Positions 9,674-23,519 of a stretch of 64,000 nucleotides of DNA are shown piece after piece (the stretch's first letter is position 1; every line of letters begins with the position of its first letter). The notes beneath the pieces are model-generated. The model did not search any database and was not told the origin of the DNA. It was given only the letters and a program-made list of their open reading frames with translations. A program made the translations under genes and the position numbers. Source of the stretch: Prunella strophiata (taxonomy: Eukaryota > Chordata > Aves > Passeriformes > Prunellidae); NCBI GenBank assembly GCA_036583965.1, contig JAZBQD010000030.1, forward strand, positions 86,969,300 to 87,033,299, in the 5' to 3' direction.

Positions 9674-11753
9674 TTTTCTAATTTAGCTTGATGCCATGTC
9701 TCTCTCTCAGCTCATGGCCTTCAGCCTGGCAGCAGGGGTGTCAGCTGTTCATTGCTAAAATTGGCTCCATTCTTCTTGCTGTGTTGTTAAATACCTAACA
9801 CCTGCTGATGGTCTCTGAGTCTGAGAATTTTCCCATGTCTCCCATATTGCACATAAAGATGGAAAATGAGCTATTTTTCCACTCCTCCCTTTCTCACACC
9901 TAAAAAGTCTTCTCAGGTGTTAGATCTGAATTCAGCAATACCAAAGGATTTCCTGTACTTTTATTTCTCTATATTGTTCATCTTTGGGTGGAGCTTTTGA
10001 AACTCCTCTTCAAAACCATATGGCTGTGGTTGCACAGGGGACATTAGCACAGGGGCTCCTGTTGGTGTTGCAACAGCCTCGCGCTGCTGTACCTGTGAAG
10101 CTGAGGTGACCAATTCTGCTCCTGCACCTTGTAGGATGCTGTGGTGTGTGCCCAGGAGGAAGCAGGATCCTACCTTCCATTACAGGTACTTTAAACATAC
10201 AAAGTTTGTGAATCTCCTTACACCAAGCTCTGGTGGGGTGATGATGCTGTAGAAGATTTCAGAGGTCTAACACAAACACAGTAAACTTCTCTACAGTGAA
10301 TATCTTGGCTTTGGAAGTTCTGGCCAGGGGAAAGATGGGCATTTGGCTTGGCATCTCTGCTCTTATGATGGTTTTTTTTCATCCTCCTTTCTCACAGACA
10401 CTTCTGAAAAGAGCTGTCAGATCACAGCTGCCTGTTTCACACCTCTCTGAGTGAGCAAGGACAAGGGCAGTGGAGCCAAGCACTCATCCCTGGCTGTCAC
10501 CCAGACAGCCTATGTGCACTTGGGCAAGTTGTCAAATCCTCCACCACCCCTCCCTACCATGCCACATTTAACAGAGCTCATTTCTGAGCTCTCCAGGATG
10601 TCTCCCCCTCTGCAACCTCTGTAGAACCATCAGTCTGGATCCATATTCCATAACTTCATGCATGTAGCTAAAGAGCCTGGTAAACATCCCCATCACCACC
10701 TTTCTTTGTGGTCACAGGATGGCCAGAGACAGGCACTTCCAACTAAGATATGAGGTGGGATGTAGTGGTCTGGTATGAGTCTGGGCTGCAACTCCCCTTC
10801 TCTCAGTTCACAGCACCTGGTGAAAAGGTGCTGAAGCTGGGGCATGGGTGTTTCAACACGCTGCCAAAGTGACTTCTGAGTTGGAGTGTCTTCAATGAAA
10901 TGTCTGAGACACGATAGAGACTTTATATCCATTTGCTGGGAGGACTTTGTCTGCTATCTGCTATGAAACTCTTCCCAAATGCAACTTAATTGCTTAGCCT
11001 TATAATAAATTGTATATTCCTGACTTTTCAGAGAAGAAAGTGTGTTTCTTCCAGTGACTGCCACAGGAACAGACACATTGATACCTCATTTCACTAAAAG
11101 CAATGTTGCCTTTTTCAGAACGCAGATAGTGTAAAATACAGATTTGTAAAGTAACTTCTGAAAAGGCTACTTCAAAAACATCTAGCCTCATTAACACGGA
11201 CGGAGAGCTTCAAATAGCCTTTGCAAATAGCCAGTTTTTGCTGACCTAGCTCATAGAAATGAAGATATTTAAGCAAAGGAAAGGTCCCAGTGAAGTCAAT
11301 GGGCTTAAAACTAAGGACAGACTAGCAGGATCTACACGTACACAGGGCTAAAAGTAGGCTGACATGCTTTGGCAGGGTGAAGCCCTGCTGTCAGGCTCAC
11401 TGCGGTGACCCAATTTCTTTGCAGGACTCTGCAGGGGAAATGTTCACTCTTGCAGTTCATCCCTTTCCTTCAGTGTCATTAGTTCTTATCCTTCCATGTC
11501 AAACTTTGCAGAGGAAGGATTTGCTGCACTGCTGAGTGTCTGGGAAATGGCAGCTAATTTTTGCTTGAGGTTTAGAAGGGGCTTGTTTGATTCTAGCAAA
11601 AAAACCTGTTCTGAGTTTTCCCATGCCATTTAAGGGCTGGAAGGGAGATGGAGCCCTACTTTGTCCCCTTCTCAGTCAGTGAGAATCAACTTCATTGATG
11701 TGAAATTTTGGATAACTGCCCCTCAGGGAGGTGCTGGAGAAAAGCTGTCCTTC
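9674..11753. other. non-coding unique sequence, no gene seen
   Basis: Unique sequence. Frames of 60-80 codons at 10010-10198, 10693-10932 and 11000-11197 on the minus strand have no recognisable content. No repeat family was seen. Confidence 0.55.
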
Positions 11754-11771
11754 TTTTTTTTTTTTTTTTTT
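11754..11771. repeat. poly(T) run of 18
   Basis: Uninterrupted T run. Read on the minus strand it is poly(A), but no AATAAA lies just upstream on that strand, so it is not a convincing retrocopy tail. Confidence 0.9.
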
Positions 11772-12252
11772 CCCTCAAGTAAAGCTTGAGGCTTAATCCA
11801 CTGGACAACAGACACACAAGGATCCACCTCCATAGCACAAGCAGGTGATGGGGGCAACAGCTAGGGCTGGTACAGAGGAGGAAAATGGTTTGGTAGCTGC
11901 TTTGGGCTGCCAGCTGTCTGAAGACAAGATTAGGTTTCAGATATCTTGGCCTGTATCCAGCACTGCCTTTCTCATGCAAATGTCTGTATGTTATTTGATT
12001 TCCATTTTCCACAACATCCCCCTCAGTAATATGTAGTTAATATTTATATATACTTAGCTAATGCACAGTTTATGTGTGCACGCTTCACTGCGGTTCTGCA
12101 GATTGGCTAACCAAACTCTGTCCAGATCCTGCCCTGCCTACAGATTTGGATGGGTGCAGAAAGGTTCACAATCTATCTGGTGCAAAGTGCTTGAGAAGTG
12201 AGAAAGAAATTTAATTTTACAAGCAAAGAATTCAGTGCTAAATAAAGAGTAT
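11772..12252. other. non-coding unique sequence, no gene seen
   Basis: AT-rich sequence between two T runs. No gene, RNA or repeat family was recognised. Confidence 0.55.
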
Positions 12253-12272
12253 TTTTTTTTTTTTTTTTTTTT
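12253..12272. repeat. poly(T) run of 20
   Basis: Uninterrupted T run. No polyadenylation hexamer sits at the right distance on the minus strand, so I treat it as a simple mononucleotide repeat. Confidence 0.9.
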
Positions 12273-15200
12273 GTACATTACTTTAGAGAAGGAGATGCCA
12301 TAAAATAAAGCGTCATGGAGCAGGGACACTCCTGAGAGCAAGCACTTGAGAAACAGGTAAGTACAGGTCCCATGTCCCCCATTGAGTCTCTGCCAATGAC
12401 ACCAATGTTTGTGTGACAACATTCATTCAACTGACTCAATATCAAGCAAGGATGTACTAAAGGAAAATTCAGTGCTTGATAAGAAATCATGCCCAGCTAA
12501 GCCACAGCCTAATTCTTGACAGGAAACAAAGCTACCTGATTTTTTCATGACTGTTGTTGTTGCACATAAAGGAGTTGTAGAGTCTCCCTTTTACCACCAG
12601 AGGTCATAAGCAAAACACCGCAGTCCCTCAGTCACTCTCCGGGAGGGAAGGAAGTGGGAGAGTCAGCAGAAGTATTCCTACAATCTTGCAAAGTAAAATG
12701 CAGGCGGTAACCATAAGGATCCCCATCAAGTGTGAGGGAAGATGCCCAGGTTATCGGTGCAGCCATCAGTGTGGCAGCGCGGGAGCTGGGGGACAGACAG
12801 GCGGAGGGGCACTGCTCTCACACTGCTGGGTGTAACACAGATGTGCTGCACTACTTTGTCCTTTTGTATTTGCTGATTCATGAGCACCAATGCAGGAAAC
12901 TTTCCGTGTTTTGCAAGAAGTAAGCAGAATCTAAAATCCATTTTGAAACCTGTGTGAATATTCAAAAGAGGCACTTGCAGCTTCCCTCAAAATGAACTTT
13001 TCTTATTTGCAGACCCATTTCAGGAATACTAGAAAGCATTTGAGCATAATCAGAAACCGGGAGAGGGAATTTCCCTGACCATAAAGCCTGGATCAGCTTG
13101 TGGACAAGAAATACAAGCATGTGATTTCTCTGACCAGCCATAAGACATGAAAATTGGAAAGGCAGCAGAAAGCTTAGGAAGAAAATCAGCTGAAGTATAT
13201 CCAAGCTGTAAAACTTTAAACAGTTATTAAAGTCATGGATTGTAAACAGTGTGCACATCATTTGCAGAAGGAAATGTGCTTTCAGACAAATTATTTACAA
13301 CAAATACCTTCATCTCTTCTCCTGGCCCCTTTGAACACAGTTCTGAGCAATGTATGTTGGAAGGAAAGGATCGGGGGTGGCAAATAAAAATTGACATTTT
13401 TTAAAATAAGAAAATGTCAAGACAAGGAACTCTGCTCTGCTGTAAAACACCATCATGTCCCTTGTGAAGCTCTGGGCTCTCTCAGTTACTGGTGGACAGG
13501 ATTAGTTGTCTTCTCAGGAACAGCACACATGAGGAAAGAGAAATGGCATGGGGCAGAAGTAATGGTACTGATGAGGCAGAATTTCTCTATTTCCTCCACT
13601 GTTTTGCAGCTCTACAAAACACATATTTCCACTATAAGCAAAAATGAGTAATTACATTTGTATTAAAAGAACCCTACCCTGTTACTCTAGGAAAGTCTCA
13701 GTTTGTTTTTACTGAGAGATAAGACTCTTGAAAAAGATGAGGTTTATTTCTCAAAATTGGTAAAGCACATTTCTGAGCAATGACTAAAAGTAAGCTTCAT
13801 TTTCAGTGAGTTATCACTTACAACTCTGACAGAGAAGTTTATTACAGAAGTCTTGACAGCTCATTAACTACCTTACTGAAGAACACTGTGCTATAATAAA
13901 AGCACCATCACTCCACCTTTGCAGCTAGAGAAAAAATGAACAGGCTATTTACATATTATATTCAATCAACAGCCACAGAAACACAAACCTCCAAGTCTCA
14001 AGTGAGTTCCATGGTGGGGTTTCAGTGGGCTGTGGGAAATGCCTGTCTCCTGCAGAGGAAGGCCACCAAACCAGGGCTGCCCTTTGCCCAGCCAATTCAA
14101 GATCTTCTCAGCCACTTGTCATCCACTTCTTCAACCCCTCAAGGTTTCTTTCTGTTTCCCTGTAGTCGGGGGATGTTGGAGTGGGCAATGGTTTCTGAGG
14201 CAGTTTTGCCATTTCTATCACCTCCCCACAGAAAAGCTGTGTATCCACCTTCTGTGGGTTTGATGCTGTGTTAACCATCCCTTTTTGTTGAAGCTGTTAC
14301 CAAAAATCTCTCATAAAAGGCTCCAGGATTTAAATACATCTCACTGATGCAAATTAGGCCAATTATATTGTGTACTGCCCTTAGCAGACAGAGGAAGTTT
14401 GATCTCCCTCGCTCTCATTATAACCTGATAAGCTGGAGGCATTGTATGAGCTCCTGCTCTCCCCTCCCCCTCTACCCCCTGGGTCTTCCCCACAGTAACC
14501 ACAGCAAAATTCTCTAATTTATACAGAAATAATATTTTGTAGCTCTCCTGTAATACTTATTTTTCTCCTCCACTCTCTCTGCAGCTTGTCATGTCTTTCT
14601 TTAAAGTGTGGTTATCACTGAGTAGAGTAACACTCTAGCAGGAAACTTATCATTATGGATCAGAGAATGTTAAATACTTCTGGTGTCTTGCACATGACAC
14701 TCCTGCCAGTGAATCCAAGAATGGGAGTTGTCTTTTCTGCAGCACCATCACACACACATTTTTAGCTTGTGAATCACAGCAATTGCTGAATTATTTTCCA
14801 CTCTAATGGTGACTTACTGTTCTTCATTGTGCGTTTCTGTATTCACATCTTATGACTAAAGGAAGCTTTTTGAATTTCTTTTTACTGAACACCCTGCAGA
14901 CCTTGAATCACTTCTGCAGCTTGTCAAAATAATTTAAAATGTTATCCCTGTCCTCTGAAGTACTTGCATCCCTTCCCAGTTAGCTGTCATCTATGAATGG
15001 CAGAAAAAAATTGGTTTTCAGTTCTATTCTACAAGCTCTTAACATAACAAAATCTGTGGTAAACCCCTACTGAACATTATTTGAAATACATCCATGTTTG
15101 ACAAAATAAAAACCAACTCTAGGCATGTTTATCCTTCAGTGTACATGTCCACCCATGAGCTAGATATCTAAGCTGCTGTTACAGTGGGTGGAGGTTGGAG

Positions 15201-17686
15201 ACCTCTTTGGCTCTTTGTCAAGTGGACAATGAGTGGCCAGGTGAATTTGTTGTCTGAACTGCACAGTGGTGCCCTCAGGGCAGGCACACAGGGCAGGTAG
15301 ATCTGACAAAAAGATTCATTTGGAGATTGGTTTGACATGATTCTTCTCAATAACTCAGGATTGCTGGGTTTCAATCACTGTATTATCCTTTGGGTGCTTC
15401 AGCGGTGTTTGCTTAATAAGTTTGCTCCATAACTTGTTCTATGCACTGAGGTTACATTCCTTGAGCTCTAGCTCCTCAGACTGTTCTCCACCTTCTAAAA
15501 ATGTATGCCATGTTCCCACTTTACCCTTCTCTAAGGCATCCCATAACCTCTTGAAGACAATTGATAGAGAAACACAAATTGCTTCAGCAAGATCTGCAAG
15601 TTTGCCAGTGTGTATTTCATTGGATGTTACCAATTTAAATGATTCTGCTTATCTAAATGTTGTTTACACTGTTCTTTGAAAGTGCAGCCTGCATTTCTAA
15701 TCCCTTATTAAAATAGTGATAAATATCTAGTCTTAATTAACCTGGTTTAGTGATGAGTGAGGCTGTTGAATGCTTTGATCCTCGTTGCTCTTCACCTTTG
15801 TGAGTTGGTGGAACACTGATTTTGTTTGTTCTCCTCTGGCTTTCCCTGTGTTCCTCAAGGTTCTCACTGCTCCTTGCCCTTTGTAAGACATTTTACAGCT
15901 TGGCCATTCTGAATTTAATATTACATATTGTGGATGTGAGGACTTGTGGAAAAAGATTGTTTTTCCTTCATGAGAACCAGATGCTGGATTCAGTTACTAT
16001 TAATATTATCTGACAACAGTATTGAAAAGCAATGATGTCAGGTTTTGGCTTTAGTGTATCAGTGCTATATTGCTGCTTGATTACTTCAGTCTTATGCATG
16101 AAATGCTGTATGATTGCTTTTTTGCAGGCTGTTTTGAACTAGTCTTTATATAACAACAGATGATATGAGGCAAAATTGAAGGATACAGGTAATACCCCAT
16201 ATATAATCATATTTAGTTTTGTGCTTTTGCTTCCAGCATATGCTTTCAGGTCTCTGAGATAATTTTGCCATCATATTTTCTCTTGTACTCGCCTCAAATA
16301 GGAACCTAGACACTAAGCTATTAAACAAGGTCACTTAAGAAAAATTATTTGTTTTTGTTGTGGGGTGTTTTTTGTAGTTGTTGATTAGGTTTTTTATGAT
16401 TTTTGATAAATTCCAAATGTTTATTAAAATTATAGAATTTTTGGACTCATTGAGAATGTTGAGCAGCAAAGGGGAGGCATATTTGCTAATGGAAAGTAGC
16501 CCATCATTCAGCATGGTTGTGATTAAAGCTTAAAATGGTCTTGGATGCAATCTTTTGAACTCCAAATTATGGTTCACATGACAGATTGATTCAGAGAAGG
16601 TTTACACTTCATTATGCTGTAAGATGATGGATAAGCTTGCAACTGCATTTGATCAGTGAAGTGTAGGAACAGGTCAGATGAAGTAGCAGATGGAGCAGGT
16701 TGAGAAATGAGGATAGAAAGTTAATTGTGGCCAAGATTAATTTCCTTTATTTGACTATGTGGGAGAAGGGTTTGAAATTGTTTCAAAGGTGTTTCTAATT
16801 TCAGAAGACAATAAAAGTATTTAGCACTGCACATGACTTTAGGCATTAAATTTAATCTGTAGATTTCAAAGCACTGCACAAGCACAGCTGTTAATCTACT
16901 TGCTTGCATCTAGGAGAGGCACAGACAATTTAGTGAACTGTTACTCCACTCCAACTTTTCCACAGCAGGCTTGATGCAGAGTCTGCTGTCCCCAGTTAAC
17001 ACATCCTCAGACCACAGACCAGGCATAGAAAGCCAGCTCTTCTATTAATGTCATTGGAGAAAACTGTAAATGGGGTCAGCTCTTCCTGGAATATCCTTTT
17101 GAGTCCCAAGTGAAATCTGCATGTAAATGGGTGGAGACAGGAATGTCTTCAACCACAACTTGGTGCTGTGTCAGGATGACATCCTAGTACTTAACAGCTA
17201 AAAGAACCTGGTGGCACCTTCCACAAGGGGCCCAGTCTGGGCAGCTGGTTTGTCAGGATTTTAGAGGCATACATATGCACCTGGCATGCAGTTGTCTTTA
17301 TGCATCTGCTGCAAGTAGAACATACAGCCATTTGTACAAAAGTACAGTGGAAAAAAAAAAAAAAGAATTCCCATTAGGTATGTGGAAACTAGATAACTTC
17401 TACACACTTTTCCTAAGTTATGTACTTCCTTCTTCTTGTTCTCATACATTGCAAGGTGTCCTGCATGTCACTGGAGTTCTCTGTGCTCAGTCCCATAACT
17501 GGGCATGAAACGCCCAGTCATCCCAAGCGTAGTTTGCAGTCCCCTGTAGCTTGTGATCCTCCATGCCCCTTAGAAATCACTGACTGATTTCTCACCCACT
17601 GAAATCAAATGCCAAAGTCCTGTAGACTTCAATAATGTCAATGCTCTTCCCCTCTGCCTCTGAGATCATTAAGAAGAAACCATTTG
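12273..17686. other. non-coding unique sequence, no gene seen
   Basis: More than 5 kb of unique sequence. Frames of up to about 112 codons (13936-14274) overlap other frames on the same DNA and show no domain. A 14-nt A run lies near 17350. Nothing identifies an exon, RNA gene or transposon. Confidence 0.5.
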
Positions 17687-17692
17687 ACTTTA
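17687..17692 (+). repeat. left target-site duplication ACTTTA
   Basis: Six bases before the TGTGG start of the second LTR. They match GCTTTA after the element at five of six positions. Confidence 0.6.
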
Positions 17693-18020
17693 TGTGGTGG
17701 CTGACAGCTGACCTGGATGCCTCACAGCCATAGATAACCCTAATGATAATTCAACCAGTCTATATCATTAGGGAAAAGAAGTAAACATCCCTGGGTGGAA
17801 GGCATTGAAAAGCTGGGAGATTTAAATTCAAACACCAGCCAATCCCTGACAAGCATGGACACAGGGCAGCTATTGGCCAGTGAGCTGGGTGGTAACCAAA
17901 TTTAGCCAATTAGGGTCAACTGCATGGGTTTTTTGAAAGCCCTATGAAAAGGAGCTGCACCCAATAAAATTGGCTGCATAAACTGTGGAGTGTCGTGTTG
18001 TGTCCATCTCAGCTGCAACA
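17693..18020 (+). mobile_element. probable 328-bp solo LTR of an endogenous retrovirus
   Basis: The element starts TGTGGTGGC and ends GCTGCAACA, so it is of the TG...CA type, and is flanked by ACTTTA and GCTTTA (5 of 6 match). Inside are three CCAAT-type boxes (about 17840, inverse near 17873, and near 17906), a TATA-like TATGAAAAG near 17943, and AATAAA at 17963-17968 followed by a GT/T-rich stretch (about 17990-18005). That order of CCAAT, TATA and polyadenylation signal is a compact LTR promoter/terminator unit in plus orientation. No internal retroviral sequence is adjacent, so it would be a solo LTR. The duplication length is ambiguous: five bases (CTTTA) if one G is added to the right end, six with one mismatch otherwise. 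The retroviral class is therefore open. I did not match it to a named family. Confidence 0.65.
17963..17968 (+). promoter_or_regulatory. LTR polyadenylation signal AATAAA
   Basis: Canonical hexamer 20 bp after the TATA-like motif of the probable LTR, followed by a GTCGTGTTGTGTCC stretch that suits a downstream GU-rich element. Confidence 0.6.
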
Positions 18021-18026
18021 GCTTTA
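18021..18026 (+). repeat. right target-site duplication GCTTTA
   Basis: Six bases after the terminal CAACA of the probable LTR; five of six match 17687-17692. Confidence 0.6.
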
Positions 18027-21000
18027 CATACTGCGTGTGCCATTGTGAATAAGCTGCCAAAAGAAAGGGAATATGAATAGTTTTTCAATCATTTTAGTTC
18101 TTCAGCGAATCTGGAGCTGTACACAGACCTTTCAGTTTTCTCAGTATGTATCCTGTCAGTTTGTCTCCTCTTGAGAAAGTCCAATATCGTAGATGTCACA
18201 GTCATATTATAAAACAGCCATTTCACAAAATAACTGATTTCACAATGTGATTGAAACATATTAAAAATACCATTTGCTGTATTTACAAATCCTGGCCGCT
18301 AACAGGGGCACTCACAAAGCAGATAGGAATCTCTTCAACTAGTGTTTACCAATTTGGGGTACTTCACTGAATAAGAGATTTTTGCAAAGGAAATTTTTAT
18401 GTAGGGGTAGTTGCGCACTGATGCAAAGTAGGAGGGTAGCTTTTCTTGAGCAACACAGTCAGATGTAGTCCTGATCATGACAACTAAATAGCACATCTCC
18501 TGGCACTCAGTAGCAGTACAAAAATGGCAGATAGTACTTATTGCATCAAAGGAACTGGAATTGGTATGGGGCACAGATCCCGCAGATGTTACAGAGGCAA
18601 AATGGCAGTGAAGTAAACAGGAATTTTGGCTGAGCTGTGTCTCTTGTCATCACATGGCTTTGAAATCTGAAAATTTAAGGCTTGAGTCCAATCATTCACA
18701 CTCAGAATGGAAAAATAAATGAGCACATAAATAATGGTATAATCTAACGGTATCTTCTCATATAATCCTGATTTATCTGTACACTTCAGTTTCTGTCCAT
18801 TTAAACAAAAGAAAGTGTAAAAAAAAAATCAAAGTATTACTGTATCTAAGCCCAATTTTTTAAAAAATTATTGAAGGTATAGTTATTGTTGTAATAGCAT
18901 CATATAGCAACAGTTTTGACAATGTTGTTATAGAATGTTACTACATCAGAGAACAGAGTAACCTATATGATGTAACAATACATTACAGACTTCTTCTATA
19001 GCACTTTTTACCCAAAGATATCAACACATCTCACAGAGAAGAGCAGTATTAGCATTGCTATCATAATTGCTATTATCACTAGCCAACAAGAAATGTGCAT
19101 GTCTGCACAGTGCAGATGAACCCAAACAATGTATGTGTACAGAACAGAAATGCCTGTAAATATTAATCTGAAATATTATTTCAATAGCACATTTCATTGC
19201 ATATCAACACAACTGGAAGCTCTTTTTAGAAGGGCTAGGGAAAATTCTTCTCTACCAGTTTATTCACTCAATACAGATGACTAGAGAAAAGGACAATGAC
19301 CATGAAACTAGCATTAATCTTCACATATAATTGATGATTTAATTGTAGTAGTCTTTCATGAAGCTAAATAATCACTAGTTGATACAGAATTGTTCTCAAG
19401 ATTTACAGAGTAAACACCCATCACATTTTAGACATCACACAATAGCCCAAGCTATAATTATCAGTTCATCATTAGTATTGTTAAACATATCACGTAGACA
19501 CTGGAAATCAATCCCAAAATACCAAAACCTCAAGCAGCATCCTAATTGACATAGAACAACCTTCATATTCAGGTTATTGACTGATTTAAAATTAGTGCAT
19601 TTAGCCAGAACTCTGGTTCTGCATTTAAAAGCATGATCCAGCATTTTGAAGTAAACTATCATGTTGCTATGAAGAAAAAAGTGTCAAGATAATAAAACAT
19701 GGGAAGTAACAGAGATATGAACTCCAGCAGCGGTAGTGCTAGAATATGTTATTAATTTTGGATTAGGTGTCAGTGATGGGTTTAACATTTACACTAGAGA
19801 TCAGGATGGAAGGATTCCTTCCCATCCTTCTTTATCAAAAAATGGCCCCCTTTATGACCTCATTGAAGAGTGATACATGAACAATTTATAACTAAGCTAT
19901 ATGATGCTGCTAAAGCTCTGGCAAATAACAAAGACTGTTGGCAATTATAAGTTGCAGCCTGCCATAGAGAAATCTTTGTCAGGAGTTTACCACCATTTTT
20001 CAAAAGATGGTGGAAAAATCTTTATTGAAATGGGGAATATATTTGAGAACAGAGCAAATGATTACCTTGTTTAGGCCAACATCTTGCCCATAGTGCAGTT
20101 GGTAACCATCTGCCTTTGTACTATTTGTCTGTGGCTCTGGCTGTGCCTGACCTACATGTGACACTTCTGAGCAGATGTGCATCAGGATACAACAGATGAG
20201 AGAATGCCAGCCCCTGCCAAAAAGGACTCCACACATATTGGGGAAGATGAATACCAATAAATCAGGATCAGATGGGATGCATTGTATGGCTTTTTCAGAG
20301 TAGAGAAACAGTTGAATTGTTTTATCTATTAAATGAATGAATAAAGGATTTAGTAGTGATATGTCTTCCTGGTGTGTTTGTCTTAACCAGTAATGTAACA
20401 TTTGTGTCCATCCATGACCCTTTGTTTTCAGGGCATTGGAGACTGAAACACAGGTTTGATGTCTGGAAATTGAGATCCTCCAAAACAACATTAATTCCAT
20501 CCTATTACCTTCCACTTACCTTCTATTCATACTTCATTTAACTTGTATGACTGACCAAGGCGTACTATCAGAGTTCACAGGCTCAGAGCATATATTTAAG
20601 ATATTACAGGAAATGGATGGGGGGAGAAGGGGATGAGGATACTTAAAAGGTTCAGCAGAAATGAGTTGAATGCAAGCATGTTGGAAGAGGGGCTCATGAA
20701 ATCTATGCAACAGCCAAGGCAAGAAAAGTGCTGTGCTGTTAACAAGCATCATGGAGAAATGGAGAGAACCATGTGCTCAGCTAGAATGCCATATCTGTCT
20801 GATACAAAGTAGCCTGGAACCCTTTATTTAAATTGAAGGAAATGGCATTTTGTGCTAGGCACTTGTCATTTGGAAGATGTGTTCAATTGGTTAGCCAAGG
20901 AGGGCTCATCGTGAGGAATTTTTGAGGGACACATTGGTGTTAATAATAACAGTTAGGGCTGTGTATGGGACTGAAACTTCAGTTTTACCATCTTTTCAAT

Positions 21001-22039
21001 ATTAGCTTTACAGTTCTGCTAAGTTCTTCTCAACATAGTAGTTTTTAATTACTACAATATTTTTAATGAGGCCTCATCTAAAGATCTGTTTAAAACCAGA
21101 CAATGCCTGTTAAAAATACTTTTTATAGTGACTTCTTTATAAAAAGAATGAAAATAGTTTTCTTATCTAATGTCTGCATGTCATCCATCATCAGTGGATA
21201 TATCACAGGCAATTTATAAGCATTTTTAACAATGTAGTGAACTACATGATTTGAAATGCCAGAGTTTTTCTTAAAAAGAACAAATGGGCAAAAATGAGAA
21301 GCAAAACTGATGAGAAAACAGAATACATTTGATTTAATAAGGGCTCACGCATCTTTTCAAAGGCAGATGAATAAATTTAGAACAGGGGTATTTGTGCCTT
21401 TTCATATTATGATGACTATTCATATCAATAGTATTAATTTAGCTCTATGTTATTTTAATCCCAACATGTTTTCAGAATCAGAGATAAGTTTTAGATATCC
21501 TTGAATGCACACTAAAGCCGCATATTTAGCAATAACGTTTTCCCTAGGACTGACTTCCTCACAATATGCTCTCAGAGATATCTTAGTTTCCTGCTCCCAG
21601 TTCAGTTTTGCACCTGTTGCAGACATTACTGAGAGCCACAAATCTAAATGCTGTGATCTGAATGGCGACTCCTTCAATAAACTGTGTTACATTATAGCAA
21701 GCTGAATTAGGACTCTTTCCCTGAAGCCACTTTCCAGAGCCACCAGGTTTGGTGTGTGATCTCAGAGTCCTTCCCCAGTGATGCATGGGAACTGAGGAGC
21801 AGTGTTTCTCTCCATGCATGTGTTCAAAGAGCAGAAGAGTATTGCAAATTGTGTTGTTTGGCTTACACTCTCTTTATCTCTCTGAGTGCTGGCTGGTCAT
21901 GCAGTTCTGGTTTAACCTTTCTGTTAACGGGTCACTAATATGCAGTTAATACTTGAGTAACACCAGGTGATCCCAGCTGGGCAAGTGACTATCTCCCAGA
22001 TACAAGGAATAAAACCAGGCCCTCTAGAGATAAGCCTAG
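18027..22039. other. non-coding unique sequence, no gene seen
   Basis: AT-rich unique sequence. The longest frame (20000-20515, minus, 171 codons) has no domain and cysteine/histidine placement that fits no family I know. No RNA gene or repeat was recognised. The last few hundred bases may be the diverged 5' end of the CR1 element that follows. Confidence 0.5.
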
Positions 22040-22209
22040 GGTGGCACACTGGTGTTTGAGGGACCGTGCACTAGAGATGTCCTTTGGTCTGCCATCTCAG
22101 TGGAGGTAGGGGATGGAGAGCCATGTGGCAGCTAAGACACAAGGAATATTTATGTGTTAGAAACCACAGAAGTGCCTGAGAATGGGCATGTAAGAATCAG
22201 GGCTTCTTC

Positions 22210-22870
22210 CTCACAAAAGTCACAGGAACAATAGCCCAAATGAAGTGCATTTATACCAATGCACACAGCATGGGCAACAAACATGTGGAGCTGGAAGCCA
22301 TTGAACAGCAGGAAAACCATGACATGGTTGCCCTCATGGAGACATGGTGAATGGCTCACACATCTGAAGTGCTGGACAGCCATAAATTGTTCAGAATGGA
22401 TAGGCAAGGAAGATGTGGTGGAGTAGCCCTGTGTGTTAGGGAGTGGTTTGATTGTCTGGAGCTTAATGATGGTGGTGACAGAGTTGAGTGTTTGTGGTTA
22501 AGAATCAGGGGAAAGGCCAATAGGGCAGATATCCTGGTGGAAGTCTGTTATAAACCAGGATGAAGAAGCAGATAAAATATTGAATAAGCAGCTGGGAGCT
22601 GTCTCATGATTTCTGGCCCTTGTTCTGGCAGGAGACTTCAACTTACCAGACATCTGCTGGAAATACAACACAGCAGAGAGGAAACTGTCCATGAGGTTCG
22701 TGGAGTGTGTGGAAGTTCATAACACCCTGACATAGCATGTGAAGGTCCCAGCTGGGGAAGGTGCTCTGTTGGACATGTTTATGGACAGAGAAGGACTTGG
22801 GGATGATGTGACAGCTGGAGGCCATCTTGGGCAAAGCAAAGCAAGGCACCCTCAGTCATTTTGCAGGTGA
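22210..22870 (+). pseudogene. CR1 ORF2 endonuclease domain, decayed
   Basis: This part once encoded the apurinic-type endonuclease that nicks target DNA. The GDFN motif survives at 22631-22642. The expected SDH catalytic motif near 22833-22841 now reads S-K-A in the frame kept by the preceding G-H-L-G-Q residues, so the catalytic Asp-His pair is gone. Stops occur (for example TGA just after 22325 and at 22561). The domain is clearly dead. Confidence 0.85.
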
Positions 22871-23519
22871 CCACAAATGAATTAATTTTACCTTCTTGGA
22901 GAAGTAAGGAGGGGGCCAGCAGAACTGCTGCCTCGGACTTCTGGAGTGGCAGACTTTGGCCTCTTTAGGAGATGGTTGAGGGAGTCCCTTGGGAGGCAGT
23001 TCTGAGGGGCTAAGGAGTCCAGGAAGGCTGGACATTCTTCAAGGAAGAAATCTTAAGGCAACAGAGAGCCCATCTCTATATGCCAAGAGACAAGCTGGCA
23101 GGCAAGAAAACTGGCCTGGTTGAACAGAGTGGTTTGGCTGGAACTCCGGAAAAAAAGGAGAGGAGTGTTTACAGCCTTTGGAAGAAGCAGCAGGCAGCTC
23201 AGGAGGATTGCAAAGATGTCATGAAGTTATGCAGGAAGGAAAGTCAGAAGGGCCAAAGCCCAACTAGAATTTAATCTGGCTACTGCCATAAAGGACAATA
23301 AAAATATATCTATAAATACATCAGCAACACAGGGTGGGCTAAGGAGAGCCTCCATACTCTGCTGAATGCAGGGAGAAACATAGGGACAAAGGATAAGGCT
23401 GAGATGCCCAATGCCTTCTTTGCTTCAGTCTTTAAGAGCAGAACCAATTGTTCTTCAGGCACCCAGCCCCCTGAGCTGGAAGACAGGGACAGAGAGCAGA
23501 AGTCCCACAATCCAAGGTG

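Noticed and set aside
20000..20515. 171-codon minus-strand frame
   Set aside because: No recognisable domain, no repeat, no splice support; AT-rich DNA gives frames of this size by chance over 64 kb.
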